Made by a program: the position numbers and the translations under genes | NCBI GenBank assembly: GCA_945830575.1 | Contig: CALZZE010000009.1 | Coordinates: 29,855-93,854 of the forward strand | Length of the DNA stretch: 64,000 nt | Source of the DNA: an uncultured Subdoligranulum sp. | GTDB taxonomy: Bacteria; Bacillota; Clostridia; Oscillospirales; Ruminococcaceae | Direction: 5' to 3' | Notes under the pieces: generated by a model | Seen by the model: only the letters and a program-made list of their open reading frames with translations | Told to the model about the DNA's origin: nothing | Databases searched by the model: none | In this document: piece after piece, positions 52,165 through 60,678 of the stretch | Numbering within the stretch: the first letter of the stretch is position 1 | Layout: every line of letters starts with the position of its first letter

Positions 52165-53416
52165 ACAGTTTTATGATTTGAAACCGGAGGTTCTCGCGCT
52201 GGACCGGCAGGCGCTCGCCCTTTGCCGGGAGCAATTTGCCCATGTGGAGGGCATCCGGGACTACAACCAGCTGAAAATGCTGCGGGCCTTCACCGACAGC
52301 GGCGTGGCCGCCCAGCACTTTTTCGGTTCCACCGGCTACGGCGTCTGGGATGACAGCCGCAACAAGCTGGAGGAGGTATTCTGCCGCTGCGTGGGTGCCG
52401 AAGCGGCGCTGGTGCGCCCGCAATTTATGAGCGGCACCCATACGCTGACGGTGGCGCTGTTTGGCCTGCTCCGCACCGGGGACACCCTGCTGGCCGCCAC
52501 CGGCCGCCCCTACGATACGCTGGAAGGGGTCATTGGCATCGGGGAGGCCGGCAAGGGCTGCGGCACGCTGCGGGAATACGGCATCCGATATGACGAAGTA
52601 CCGCTGAAAGAGGACTTCACCCCCGATTATGCAGGCATTGCGGCCAAAGCGAAAACAGCGACTGTGGTGCACATCCAGCGCAGCCGGGGCTACACCCAGC
52701 GCAACGCCTTTGATCTGGACACCATCCGCAAGGTGGCGCAGACCGTGCGGGAGGTCAACCCCAACGCGGTGATCTTTGTGGATAACTGCTACGGCGAGTT
52801 CACTCAGACGAAGGAGCCGCTCTCCGCGGGGGCGGACATCATCGCGGGCAGCTTTATCAAAAATCCCGGCGGCGGAATCACCCCCACCGGCGGTTACATC
52901 GCGGGCCGGAAAGACCTTGTGGAAAAAATCAGCCATCGGTTCACCGCGCCGGGCATCGGTGCCGATTTGGGCTGTACGCAGGATTCCCTGCGCGATACCT
53001 TTTTGGGACTGTACTACGCGCCGGGTGTGGTGTGCGAGGCCGTCAAAACGGCCATCTACGCCCAATGTCTGCTGGAGCTTTGCGGCGTCCATCCGGTGCC
53101 CCGCTACACCGAGGACCACAACGACATCGTGACCTGTTTTGACTCCGGCAGTGCCGCTGCCTTGCAGGGATTCTGCGCCGGCATCCAGAAAAACAGCCCG
53201 GTGGACAGCTTTGTCAGCCCGGAACCGGCCGACGAACCGGGCTACACCGACAAGGTCATCATGGCCTCCGGCAGCTTTACCGAGGGCAGCACCATTGAAA
53301 TTTCCTGCGATGGCCCGCTGCGCCCCCCGTACACCTGCTATTTGCAGGGCGGCGTCAATTTCACCGCCGGACGCGCCGCAGTGCTCAACGCGGTACAAAA
53401 CGCTTTCTTTGCCTGA
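52157..53416 (+). CDS. PLP-dependent methionine gamma-lyase-like enzyme (YnbB family)
   Basis: 419 residues, fold-type I. The family (methionine gamma-lyase-like, formerly called aluminium-resistance protein) is indicated by RAFTDSGVAAQHFFGSTGYGVWDDSRNKLE near 39-68, VRPQFMSGTHTLTVALFG near 90-107, VIFVDNCYGEF near 206-216 and the cofactor Lys235 in GSFIKNPGGGITPTGGY. It probably lyses or transsulfurates a thiol amino acid; the true substrate is not established. The ATG at 52157 overlaps the acetyltransferase; an in-frame upstream ATG at 52145 is possible. Ends in a strong terminator. Confidence 0.88.
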   Translation: MIEQFYDLKPEVLALDRQALALCREQFAHVEGIRDYNQLKMLRAFTDSGVAAQHFFGSTGYGVWDDSRNKLEEVFCRCVGAEAALVRPQFMSGTHTLTVALFGLLRTGDTLLAATGRPYDTLEGVIGIGEAGKGCGTLREYGIRYDEVPLKEDFTPDYAGIAAKAKTATVVHIQRSRGYTQRNAFDLDTIRKVAQTVREVNPNAVIFVDNCYGEFTQTKEPLSAGADIIAGSFIKNPGGGITPTGGYIAGRKDLVEKISHRFTAPGIGADLGCTQDSLRDTFLGLYYAPGVVCEAVKTAIYAQCLLELCGVHPVPRYTEDHNDIVTCFDSGSAAALQGFCAGIQKNSPVDSFVSPEPADEPGYTDKVIMASGSFTEGSTIEISCDGPLRPPYTCYLQGGVNFTAGRAAVLNAVQNAFFA

Positions 53417-53421
53417 ACAAC

Positions 53422-53451
53422 GACCCCCTCCGCCACACTGCGGAGGGGGTC
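53422..53451. terminator. Bidirectional terminator between the PLP enzyme and cutC
   Basis: gaccccctccgc/gcggagggggtc, a 12-bp perfect stem with a six-base loop, between convergent genes. Confidence 0.85.
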
Positions 53452-53463
53452 GGGCTTATGTAC

Positions 53464-54210
53464 TTAGGCCTTATCCAAAACCGTCCGGGCGGCACGCACC
53501 GCGGCGGCATCCGTCTGGGAGATATGCCACTCGTCCAATCCGGGCAGCCCCATGGGCACACCCTCCCGCCGGAACTGCATGCCGCTTTCCAGCAGAGTTT
53601 TGCCGCTCATGTGGAACGCCCGCGCTGCGGGGAAATCCGTCAGAAACCGGGCGATCACCCCGGCGTTGACGCCGGCTCCGATCAACACTTCGGGGCCGTG
53701 TATCGCGTCGCGCAGCGCCAGTAGCTGGCCGATGGTGTCTGCACCGATGGTACAGCTGGCCGCTCCGCCGCTGGTCAGCACGGTATCAATGCCCAGCGCG
53801 GCAGCATCACGGTAGGTTTGCAGCACATCGCGGGAAACGTCGATGGCCCGGTGCAGCGTCACAGGCAGTCCGCCGCAGGCGTCCATCAGCTGTTCCATGG
53901 CAGGTATGTCCAGTGAACCCTGCGGCGTCAAGACGCCCAGAACAAAGCCGCTGGCTCCCGCGTCACGCAGCTCCCGTATTTGTTCCCGCAGCAGCGCCAG
54001 TTCCTCCGGCGAATAGAGAAAATCCCCGGCGCGGGGCCGCATCAAACAGCGAACCGGCAAATCGCTTTCCCGGCGAAACTGCCGCAGCAGCGCCGCATAG
54101 GGGGTCAGGCCGCCCACAGCCAGCGCACTGCAAAATTCCAGACGGTCCGCGCCTCCTGCCACAGCCGCCCGGCAGGAGGCAAGGCTGTCCACACAAACTT
54201 CCAGTATCAT
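53464..54210 (-). CDS. cutC: CutC family protein
   Basis: 248 residues, (beta/alpha)8 barrel. MILEVCVDSLASCRAAVAGGADRLEFCSALAVGGLTPYAALL is the family start; LMRPRAGDFLYSPEEL near 56, LHRAIDVSRD near 119 and DTVLTSGGAAS near 141 carry the conserved polar residues. It was historically linked to copper tolerance and later to copper-independent functions; the biochemical role is open. The ATG at 54210 follows GGGAGGG and overlaps the stop of the small membrane gene upstream (ATGA), so both are read from one promoter. Confidence 0.93.
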   Translation of the reverse strand: MILEVCVDSLASCRAAVAGGADRLEFCSALAVGGLTPYAALLRQFRRESDLPVRCLMRPRAGDFLYSPEELALLREQIRELRDAGASGFVLGVLTPQGSLDIPAMEQLMDACGGLPVTLHRAIDVSRDVLQTYRDAAALGIDTVLTSGGAASCTIGADTIGQLLALRDAIHGPEVLIGAGVNAGVIARFLTDFPAARAFHMSGKTLLESGMQFRREGVPMGLPGLDEWHISQTDAAAVRAARTVLDKA

Positions 54211-54467
54211 GCCGCTTTCCCTCCCATAGCGATGCGAAATGCGGGGGCGGCTTCGGCGGCAGGAACGGCCTTCTCCGGGGATTCCGGCTGCGGCAGCAGT
54301 GCACCGCAAAGGCTGTTGAGCACAACCAGATCCAGCAATCCCAGCACAAGCCCCACCGCCAGCGGAAGGGTGCCCTCCACAACGGCGCTGAACAGGCAGA
54401 CGATCAACAGTACGCAGAAGGTGCAGGCCACCTTGCAGGCAAGACGCTTCCAATGATGCAGTTTCAT
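54207..54467 (-). CDS. Small two-helix membrane protein upstream of cutC
   Basis: 86 residues with two hydrophobic segments (about 9-29 and 33-55: VACTFCVLLIVCLFSAVV and GTLPLAVGLVLGLLDLVVLNSL) and a soluble C-terminal tail. It has a basic start KLHHWKR. I do not recognise the family. It is the first gene after the operator-rich promoter shared with the XRE/S24 repressor and is coupled to cutC by ATGA; it is thus probably a controlled target of that repressor. Confidence 0.72.
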   Translation of the reverse strand: MKLHHWKRLACKVACTFCVLLIVCLFSAVVEGTLPLAVGLVLGLLDLVVLNSLCGALLPQPESPEKAVPAAEAAPAFRIAMGGKAA

Positions 54468-54497
54468 GACCGATTCCTCCGTATCTTCTATGCTGAG

Positions 54498-54512
54498 ACA
54501 ACGTACCGTTGT
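54498..54512. promoter_or_regulatory. Operator 1 (15 bp) downstream of the membrane gene -10
   Basis: ACAACG TAC CGTTGT: perfect six-base arms with a three-base spacer. It lies just downstream of the minus-strand -10, over the likely transcription start. Confidence 0.72.
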
Positions 54513-54523
54513 TTCATACGTCC

Positions 54524-54552
54524 AGTATAATACAACTATAAGTTGTTGTCAA
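54524..54552 (-). promoter_or_regulatory. Promoter of the membrane protein-cutC transcript
   Basis: On the minus strand TTGACA (54547-54552), a 17-base spacer, TATACT (54524-54529). Operator 2 occupies the spacer. Confidence 0.88.
54532..54546. promoter_or_regulatory. Operator 2 (15 bp) inside the membrane gene promoter
   Basis: ACAACT ATA AGTTGT: same architecture as operator 1, perfect arms, lying between -35 and -10 of the minus promoter. Confidence 0.75.
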
Positions 54553-54595
54553 GAGAATAATACAACAAATTTTTGAAGAAAATCCGCAAAAACTC

Positions 54596-54624
54596 TTTAC
54601 AGGAACTACCTTTGGTTGTATAAT
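54596..54624 (+). promoter_or_regulatory. Promoter of the XRE/S24 repressor gene
   Basis: TTTACA (54596-54601), a 17-base spacer, TATAAT (54619-54624). Operator 3 lies in its spacer. Confidence 0.88.
54605..54619. promoter_or_regulatory. Operator 3 (15 bp) inside the repressor promoter
   Basis: ACTACC TTT GGTTGT: five of six arm positions pair, same spacer length, and the half-site GGTTGT runs into the -10. Consistent with autoregulation. Confidence 0.6.
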
Positions 54625-54665
54625 GGGATTAGAAAATCTGTGCGTGTCATTGAAAGGAGTTTCCC

Positions 54666-55295
54666 ATGTTTGCAGATCGCTTAAAAGAGGCCCGAAGGAT
54701 CAAAGGGCTGAGTCAGGCAGAGGTTTCCCGCCTGCTTGGTGTTACACAGCAGGCGGTGGGCAAGTGGGAGACCGGGCGTTCCACCCCGGATCCTCAGACC
54801 GTGGCCCGTCTGGCGGGACTGCTGGACACCACGGCGGATGCGCTGCTGGGCATCAGTCAGGACCCGGCGCAGACCGGCGCGGTGGGCCGCAACGCCTTCA
54901 GCCGGTATACCGAGTGCCTCATTCCCGTCGTGGGCACGGTGCGTGCCGGTTACGGCGCGCTGGCCTTCGAGGAAGACTACGGCAACGAATATGCCAGTGT
55001 GAAGGATCCGGAAAATTATTTCTATCTGGTGGTCAAGGGCGACAGTATGGAGCCGCGTATTTCGGACGGCGACCTTGCTCTTGTCCACCGCCAGAACACG
55101 CTGGACAACGGAGATCTTGGCGTCATGGTGTACGGCACCGACGGAGAGGGCACCCTGAAAAAGTACATCCAGCGGGGCAACGCGGTGGTACTGCATCCCT
55201 TTAACCCCAAATATGAGGAACTGATTATTAAAGGAGAGGAGCTTGACCATCTGTACATCGCCGGCAAGGTGGTGGAGACCAAGGCCAAGTGGTGA
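54666..55295 (+). CDS. LexA-like repressor: XRE helix-turn-helix fused to S24 peptidase
   Basis: 209 residues. Residues 1-62 are an XRE/Cro DNA-binding domain (LSQAEVSRLLGVTQQAVGKWETG); residues 85-209 are a self-cleaving S24 domain. The scissile bond is Ala94-Gly95 in TVRAGYG; the catalytic Ser127 lies in KGDSMEPR and Lys165 in GTLKKYIQ, 38 residues apart, as in LexA (Ser119/Lys156). It should act like HdiR or phage CI repressors, cleaving itself when activated RecA signals damage. Its own promoter and that of the divergent membrane protein-cutC genes hold three matching operators. Genes for DNA-repair type radical SAM proteins follow downstream. Confidence 0.93.
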   Translation: MFADRLKEARRIKGLSQAEVSRLLGVTQQAVGKWETGRSTPDPQTVARLAGLLDTTADALLGISQDPAQTGAVGRNAFSRYTECLIPVVGTVRAGYGALAFEEDYGNEYASVKDPENYFYLVVKGDSMEPRISDGDLALVHRQNTLDNGDLGVMVYGTDGEGTLKKYIQRGNAVVLHPFNPKYEELIIKGEELDHLYIAGKVVETKAKW

Positions 55296-55441
55296 GACGC
55301 CTTTTGCCCCTGCTGTATTTTCATTATAGCAGACGAAGCATCCCATAATTCGGATTTCTAAAACCATTTTCACCCGCGGGATTCCAGTACCATGGATATG
55401 CGGCGGGTGTATTTCTTATACCCTGAAAGGAGCGCTGCCGG

Positions 55442-56806
55442 ATGGAACTGGGCGATAAACTGGAAATTCTGGCGGACAGCGCCAAATACGATGTGGCCTG
55501 CACCTCCAGCGGCGTGGACCGGCCGGGCCGCCATGGACAGCTGGGCAGCTGCCGCCTGCCGGGTATCTGCCATGCCTTCACGGCAGATGGGCGCTGTGTT
55601 TCCTTATTAAAAGTGCTGTATTCCAATGTCTGCGTCTATGATTGCAGCTACTGTGTCAACCGCCGCAGCAATGACCGTCCCCGCGCCACCTTCACGCCCC
55701 GGGAACTGGCCGAGCTGACCATCGGGTTTTATCGCCGCAACTATATCGAGGGGCTGTTTCTGTCCAGTGCGGTGGTGGGCAGCCCGGACGCCACCATGGA
55801 GCGGATGATCGAGACGCTGCGCCTGCTGCGGGAGGAATACCGTTTCAACGGGTACATCCATGCCAAGACCATCCCGGGGGCAGACCCGCAGTTGGTGGAG
55901 CGTCTGGGGCTGCTGGCGGACCGGCTTTCCGTCAACATTGAGCTGCCCAGCGAGGCAAGCCTTACGAAGCTGGCCCCGGACAAAAAGCGCACCGCCATTT
56001 TGCGTCCCATGGGGCAGATCGCGGCACGCAGTACCCAAAGCAAGGGCGAGATGGTGCGCTACAAAAAGGCGCAGGCCTTTGCACCGGCAGGGCAGAGCAC
56101 CCAGATGATTATCGGGGCTTCGCCGGAAACAGACTACCATATTATGAACCTGACCGAGGGACTTTACAAAAAATATTCGCTCAAACGTGTGTTTTATTCG
56201 GCCTATCTGCCTGTTGTGCAGGATGAGCGCCTGCCCGCCCTCACCCAGCGCCCGCCGCTTCTGCGGGAGCACCGGCTGTATCAGGCGGACTGGCTGCTGC
56301 GGTATTACCATTTTTCCGCCGCGGAGCTGCTCAGCCGGGAGGAACCCAATTTTGACCCATATCTGGACCCCAAATGCAACTGGGCCGTGAGGAATCCGCA
56401 GTTTTTCCCGGTGGAGGTCAACACCGCGGAGGAGGCCGCGCTGCTGCGTGTTCCCGGTATCGGCCCCAAGAGCGCCCGGCGCATCGTTCAGGCCCGGCGC
56501 ATGCAAAAGTTGGGCATGGCGGAACTGAAACGCATTGGCGTAGTGCTCAAACGGGCACAGTATTTTATCACCTGCAACGGCTACGCGGCGGCACGCGGCA
56601 CCCGGCAGGAGATCGCCGGGGCGCTGCTGGACCCGCACGCCTTCGGTGTGGGGGTGCAGCAGCTGAGTCTGGACGATTTCGTGCCGCAGGCGCTGCCGGA
56701 TGCTGCACCGCAGGTTCACCAGCTGGCGGAACAGGGCGTCCCTGTCCCGGAGGCGGCCCGGCTGGTGCGGGAGGAGGCGCTCACATGTCTTACACGGCGC
56801 ATGTGA
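55442..56806 (+). CDS. Putative DNA modification/repair radical SAM protein (TIGR03916 type)
   Basis: 454 residues. The radical SAM CX3CX2C cluster is Cys64, Cys68 and Cys71 in CVYDCSYC; the barrel runs to about 330, with an HhH DNA-binding motif near 338-360 (LLRVPGIGPKSARRIVQARRM). The family always pairs with a TIGR03915-type partner, which here overlaps it by 22 bases. Members are predicted, not proven, to act on DNA lesions, by analogy to spore photoproduct lyase. Start: AAAGGAGCGC upstream of ATG 55442. Confidence 0.9.
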   Translation: MELGDKLEILADSAKYDVACTSSGVDRPGRHGQLGSCRLPGICHAFTADGRCVSLLKVLYSNVCVYDCSYCVNRRSNDRPRATFTPRELAELTIGFYRRNYIEGLFLSSAVVGSPDATMERMIETLRLLREEYRFNGYIHAKTIPGADPQLVERLGLLADRLSVNIELPSEASLTKLAPDKKRTAILRPMGQIAARSTQSKGEMVRYKKAQAFAPAGQSTQMIIGASPETDYHIMNLTEGLYKKYSLKRVFYSAYLPVVQDERLPALTQRPPLLREHRLYQADWLLRYYHFSAAELLSREEPNFDPYLDPKCNWAVRNPQFFPVEVNTAEEAALLRVPGIGPKSARRIVQARRMQKLGMAELKRIGVVLKRAQYFITCNGYAAARGTRQEIAGALLDPHAFGVGVQQLSLDDFVPQALPDAAPQVHQLAEQGVPVPEAARLVREEALTCLTRRM

Positions 56807-57600
56807 CAGACATCGCTTACCGTTATGACGGAAGCTTTCCCGGTTTTTTGTGCTGCATTTTTGAAAGCTACGCCAAAAAGGAACTCCCTGCGGCGGTTCT
56901 GCCGCCGGAGGAGGGACAGCTGTCTCTGTTTGGCAGCCGGGACATCCCCACCGACATGGCCCGTGCCTCCCGGGTGGCGGTGGGGCTGGCCCGACTGGGC
57001 GGGGAGGTGCGCAAATGGGTGTATTCCGGGTTTCTGTCCTGCCAGAGCGGCAAGGAACTGATTTTGCTGCGTCTGGCCCGGCGCTGTTTTGAACAGGGGC
57101 CGCGGGTGCTGTCCATGCTGGGTGATGAGGATGTGGCTGCCGCCTTCCGGCTGATGCGCCGGGTGCGCTCCGAGGCCGCCACTTATTTTGAACTCATCCG
57201 CTTTGAACAGCGCGGCTCCATGCTGGGCACGGTCATCCACCCGGAAAATCAGGTGCTGCCGCTGCTGCGGGAGCATTTTTGCAGCCGCCTGCCCGATGAG
57301 GATTTTCTGATTTTCGACGCAACCCACGGCACCGTGCTGCTGCGGCAGCGGGGGAGTGTGCAGTACCTTGCCATGACTCACTATGAGAAAGGCCCCAGTC
57401 AGGAGGAACAGGACTGGCAGGCGCTCTGGAAGCGCTTCTTCAAGGCGCTGACCATCGAGGAGCGGCGCAACGAAAAACTACAGATGAGCCACGTCCCCAA
57501 ACGGTACTGGCAGGATCTGTGCGAAATGCAGCCGGATGAGGTGGAAGAACAGCAAAAGATTTTGGAAAATCCGTGCCAAATCCCGTCGAATATGGTATAA
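56785..57600 (+). CDS. Partner DNA-metabolism protein (TIGR03915 / DUF4130 type)
   Basis: 271 residues. The N-terminal YRYDGSFPGFLCCIFESYAKKE is the family start; the centre has MRRVRSEAATYFELIRFEQ near 131 and FLIFDATHGTVLL near 173, and the C-terminal IEERRNEKLQMSHVPKRYWQDLCEM closes the domain. It is obligately encoded with the radical SAM protein; overlapping genes imply a complex. Function predicted only. The frame ends in a region just before the next promoter. Confidence 0.88.
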   Translation: MSYTAHVTDIAYRYDGSFPGFLCCIFESYAKKELPAAVLPPEEGQLSLFGSRDIPTDMARASRVAVGLARLGGEVRKWVYSGFLSCQSGKELILLRLARRCFEQGPRVLSMLGDEDVAAAFRLMRRVRSEAATYFELIRFEQRGSMLGTVIHPENQVLPLLREHFCSRLPDEDFLIFDATHGTVLLRQRGSVQYLAMTHYEKGPSQEEQDWQALWKRFFKALTIEERRNEKLQMSHVPKRYWQDLCEMQPDEVEEQQKILENPCQIPSNMV

Positions 57601-57633
57601 TAGTGATATTAACCTTTTAGGAGGAACCATGGT

Positions 57634-59031
57634 ATGACAGACTCCCGTTGGGCGTCCATTGACGCCTTTGTGGAAACCAACCGAGACAACATTCTGCGGG
57701 ACATCTCCCGTCTGGTGGCGATCCCCAGCGTGGAAGGCACGCCGGAGCCGGGCGCGCCCTTTGGCGCGGGGCCGAGAGCGGCGCTGGACAAGGCGCTGGA
57801 AATTGCCGGTGAGCTGGGTCTTGCCACCCACAACGCCGAAGGGTATATCGGCTGGGCGCAGACGGCTCCCATTGCCGAGGGACAGAAATTTCTGGCCACC
57901 ATCACCCACACCGATGTGGTGCCGGTGGGCAACGGCTGGGACGCCGACCCCTACACCGTCCGGGTGCGGGACGGCTGGCTGCTGGGCCGCGGCGTGGCCG
58001 ATGACAAAGGCCCCAGCATCCTGTGCCTGTACGCGCTGAAATATCTCAAGGACAGCGGCGCGGCGCTGCGCTATCCCGTCCGCGCCCTGCTGGGCGCCAA
58101 CGAGGAGACCGGCATGGCGGATGTGGACTACTACGAAAAGCATTTCCCCATGCCCGCCTTCTGCTTCACGCCGGACGCGGAATTTCCGGTGTGCAACGGC
58201 GAAAAGGGCGGCTTTGGCGGCATCATCGCCTCGCCCCGGCTGGTGGACCCGGTCATTCTCGCCTTTGAGGGCGGCGTGGCCGTCAATGCGGTGCCGGACA
58301 GGGCATGGTGTCAGGTGTCTGTGGGACAGGACGCCCTCAAACAGACCGAAAACGTGACCTTTGAGGCCGGGGAAAACGGCACCACCATCATCCGCGGCTG
58401 GGGCAAAAGCGGCCATGCGGCCATGCCGCAGGGAACCGTCAACGCCATTGCACTGATCGTCAACTGCCTGCTGGAAAGCGGCGTCTGCACCCCGGCGGAG
58501 ACTGCCTACCTGAAGGTGCTGCAAACACTGCACGCGGCCACCGACGGCTCGGCGCTGGGCATTGCGGCGGACGATGGATTTTTTGACCCGCTGACCATCG
58601 TGGGCGGCACCATCCGGATGGAGGACGGCGTGCTGCGCCAGAGCTTTGACTGCCGGTTCCCCACCAACACCAACGAGAAAACCATGACGGCTGTTATGGA
58701 AACGGTCTGCGGCGATGCCGCAGTGCTGGAGCAGCTGCACAGCAGGCCGCCGTTCTACATCAGCGCCGACCATCCGGCCATTCAGGCGCTCATCACCACC
58801 TACAACGATGTGACCGGCGAGGGCAAAGGCCCCTTCACCATGGGCGGCGGCACCTATGCGCGGCACTTCCCGCTGGCGGTGAGCTTTGGCCCGGAGCATA
58901 CCGATTTGGCATTGCCGGACTTTGCCGGTCCCATGCACGGCGCCAACGAGGGCGCACCTTTTGAAAAGCTGCTGGAGGCGCTGAAAATTTATATTCTGGC
59001 GCTGCTGCGTTTGCAGGAGATCGACTTCTGA
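57634..59031 (+). CDS. pepV: Sapep/PepV-type Mn2+-dependent dipeptidase (M20)
   Basis: 465 residues of the M20A peptidase family. Metal ligands and catalysis: His in ITHTDVVPVG near 92, Asp in GRGVADDKGPSIL near 117, Glu pair in LGANEETGMAD near 152, Asp in FTPDAEFPVCNGEKGG near 178-190, and late His in GPMHGANEGAPF near 435. The lid domain (about 190-365) is present. Cleaves dipeptides, including unusual ones, in the cytoplasm. AGGAGG lies before the ATG. An upstream TATAAT at 57596-57601 may be its -10, with no clear -35. Confidence 0.93.
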   Translation: MTDSRWASIDAFVETNRDNILRDISRLVAIPSVEGTPEPGAPFGAGPRAALDKALEIAGELGLATHNAEGYIGWAQTAPIAEGQKFLATITHTDVVPVGNGWDADPYTVRVRDGWLLGRGVADDKGPSILCLYALKYLKDSGAALRYPVRALLGANEETGMADVDYYEKHFPMPAFCFTPDAEFPVCNGEKGGFGGIIASPRLVDPVILAFEGGVAVNAVPDRAWCQVSVGQDALKQTENVTFEAGENGTTIIRGWGKSGHAAMPQGTVNAIALIVNCLLESGVCTPAETAYLKVLQTLHAATDGSALGIAADDGFFDPLTIVGGTIRMEDGVLRQSFDCRFPTNTNEKTMTAVMETVCGDAAVLEQLHSRPPFYISADHPAIQALITTYNDVTGEGKGPFTMGGGTYARHFPLAVSFGPEHTDLALPDFAGPMHGANEGAPFEKLLEALKIYILALLRLQEIDF

Positions 59032-59038
59032 GAAACAA

Positions 59039-59067
59039 TTGACCCGGCGTCGGGATTGTGTTATACT
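59039..59067 (+). promoter_or_regulatory. Promoter of the 45-residue peptide gene
   Basis: TTGACC (59039-59044), a 17-base spacer, TATACT (59062-59067). Confidence 0.85.
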
Positions 59068-59092
59068 GAGAACCGTAAAGGAGGGTTCGCCT

Positions 59093-59230
59093 ATGAAAAC
59101 GATTTGCAAGGTGTTCGCTGTGCTGGCGGTGCTGACCGGGATTCTGACGCTGGTCGCCGCGGCGTTTGCTCAGGAGCAAAAGCCGGAGTATATCCGCATT
59201 TACGGCGAACCTGCGGAAGAAAACGAATAA
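59093..59230 (+). CDS. Small secreted or membrane peptide
   Basis: 45 residues. A hydrophobic segment (4-25) ending in AFA-Q reads as a signal peptide or a membrane helix; the remainder, EQKPEYIRIYGEPAEENE, is short and acidic. Strong promoter, GGAGGG ribosome binding site and a terminator right after indicate a real, independent gene. No family is recognised. Confidence 0.72.
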   Translation: MKTICKVFAVLAVLTGILTLVAAAFAQEQKPEYIRIYGEPAEENE

Positions 59231-59236
59231 GCAAGG

Positions 59237-59262
59237 CGCCCGGCACGATTGTGCCGGGCGTT
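59237..59262 (+). terminator. Terminator of the small peptide gene
   Basis: cgcccggcac/gtgccgggcg, a ten-base-pair stem with a four-base loop, followed by tttc. Confidence 0.75.
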
Positions 59263-59268
59263 TCAGCG

Positions 59269-59306
59269 CAAAAAGGGTGCGGCCCGCTTGGGGGCCGCAC
59301 CCTTTT
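59269..59306 (-). terminator. Terminator of the zinc-ribbon membrane gene and butyrate operon
   Basis: aaaaagggtgcggcc/ggccgcacccttttt: a 15-bp arm pair, A- and T-runs included, so it can work on either strand. Confidence 0.9.
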
Positions 59307-59318
59307 TGAATGTCAGTT

Positions 59319-59594
59319 TTACAGCCGTTCGCCGCAGTAGGGGCAGAACTCCGCCGGTTGCAGCATCCTCAGATAGGACAGAGACCGCCCGCAGTGGGGA
59401 CAGCGGCAGAACAGCAGGTTCTGCACAGCGCCCGCCACCAGCACCGCAAAGCCAAGCCCGGTGAGAACCTGAAACACGGCGGGGTGGGAGCTCTCAAACC
59501 CCCATCCCAGCACAAACAGCGCCAGAAACACAAGGAGGCTGCCCACCCAGAGACGGCGGCTCTGCCGCCAATCGGGTTTTTTCATCTTTTTCAT
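59319..59594 (-). CDS. Small membrane protein with C-terminal zinc ribbon
   Basis: 91 residues. Two transmembrane segments (about 15-32 and 41-60) are followed by a cytoplasmic Cys4 ribbon, CRCPHCGRSLSYL...FCPYCGERL (63-90). Similar membrane-tethered zinc ribbons are frequent in Firmicutes and have no assigned function. It begins two bases after the buk stop codon, so probably belongs to the ptb-buk transcript. The MKKMKK start has no strong ribosome binding site within the buk end. Confidence 0.8.
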   Translation of the reverse strand: MKKMKKPDWRQSRRLWVGSLLVFLALFVLGWGFESSHPAVFQVLTGLGFAVLVAGAVQNLLFCRCPHCGRSLSYLRMLQPAEFCPYCGERL

Positions 59595-59595
59595 C

Positions 59596-60663
59596 TCAGT
59601 AGGTCTTGGGTTCCTCCTCGCCGGTCATGACGCGGAGCGCACCCTGGCACAGAGCCAGCAGCTCGTCCTCGCCGGGATAGACCGTGATGGGGGCGATCCA
59701 GCCAAGGCTCTCGGTGAGCTTTTCGCGGGTCAGCGGGGCGTAGGCGATGCCGCCGGTGAGGATGATCTGGTCCACCTGACCGTGCAGCACGGCGGCCATG
59801 GCGCCGGCGTCCTTGGCAATCTGGTAATAGAAGGCGTCCTGCACCAGCTTGGCCTCGGCGTTGCCCTCCGCCACCATCTTTTCCACCACGCGGGCGTCGT
59901 TGGTGTGCAGATAGCCGTTGAAGCCGCCGCCGCCGCAGATCTTCTTGTAAATTTCCTTTTCGGTGTAGTCACCGCTGAAGCACATCTTGACCAGATCGCC
60001 CACCGGCACGGTGCCGGAGCGCTCGGGGCTGAAACAGCCCTCGCCGTCCAGAATGTTGTTCACGTCCACGATCTTGCCCTTGCAGTGCGCGCCTACCGAG
60101 ACGCCGCCGCCCATGTGGATGACGATGAGGTTCAGCTCCTCATACTTTTTGCCCTGCTCCTTGGCGAACCGGCGAGCCACCGCCTTCTGGTTCAGCGCGT
60201 GGAAGATGGAGCGGCGGGGCAGCTCCGGCATACCGGAAACGCGGGCCATGGGGGTCAGTTCATCCACCACCACGGGGTCCACGATGTAGCTGGGCACGCC
60301 GATCTCGTCACCGATCTCCCGGGCCAGAATACCGCCCAGATTGGAGGCATGCTGACCCTGCACGCCGGCCTTCAGATCGGCCAGCAGCGCCTCGGACACG
60401 GCATAGGTGCCGCCGGGGATGGGCTTGAGCAGACCGCCGCGGCCCACGATGACGTTCAGCGTTTTGGGGTCGCAGTTTTTGTTTTTCAGGAAGTTGAGAA
60501 TGATGTCCTTGCGGAAATCCTTCTGGTCGATGATGGAGGCATACTGGCTGATCTCCTCGGTGGAGTGGCGCAGCGTTTCCTCGAACAGCAGGGTCTCGTC
60601 CTCGAACACACCCACCTTGGTGGAGGTGGAGCCGGGATTGATGACCAGTGTTTTGATGGACAT
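59596..60663 (-). CDS. buk: Butyrate kinase
   Basis: 355 residues of the acetate/butyrate kinase (ASKHA) family. [19 protein letters not shown] is the N-terminal phosphate-1 loop; [23 protein letters not shown] near 181-203 is the second, and [13 protein letters not shown] near 299 the adenosine region. It converts butyryl phosphate and ADP to butyrate and ATP. Buk differs from acetate kinase in the Phe/short lid, consistent with the length. It is 15 bases after ptb, in one operon; the product gives substrate-level ATP in butyrate fermentation. Confidence 0.97.
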   Translation of the reverse strand: MSIKTLVINPGSTSTKVGVFEDETLLFEETLRHSTEEISQYASIIDQKDFRKDIILNFLKNKNCDPKTLNVIVGRGGLLKPIPGGTYAVSEALLADLKAGVQGQHASNLGGILAREIGDEIGVPSYIVDPVVVDELTPMARVSGMPELPRRSIFHALNQKAVARRFAKEQGKKYEELNLIVIHMGGGVSVGAHCKGKIVDVNNILDGEGCFSPERSGTVPVGDLVKMCFSGDYTEKEIYKKICGGGGFNGYLHTNDARVVEKMVAEGNAEAKLVQDAFYYQIAKDAGAMAAVLHGQVDQIILTGGIAYAPLTREKLTESLGWIAPITVYPGEDELLALCQGALRVMTGEEEPKTY

Positions 60664-60678
60664 GGGGACGCTCCTTTC

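Noticed and set aside
59093..59340. Longer overlapping frames around the small peptide gene
   Set aside because: They read through two terminator hairpins; only the 45-codon frame has promoter and ribosome binding site.
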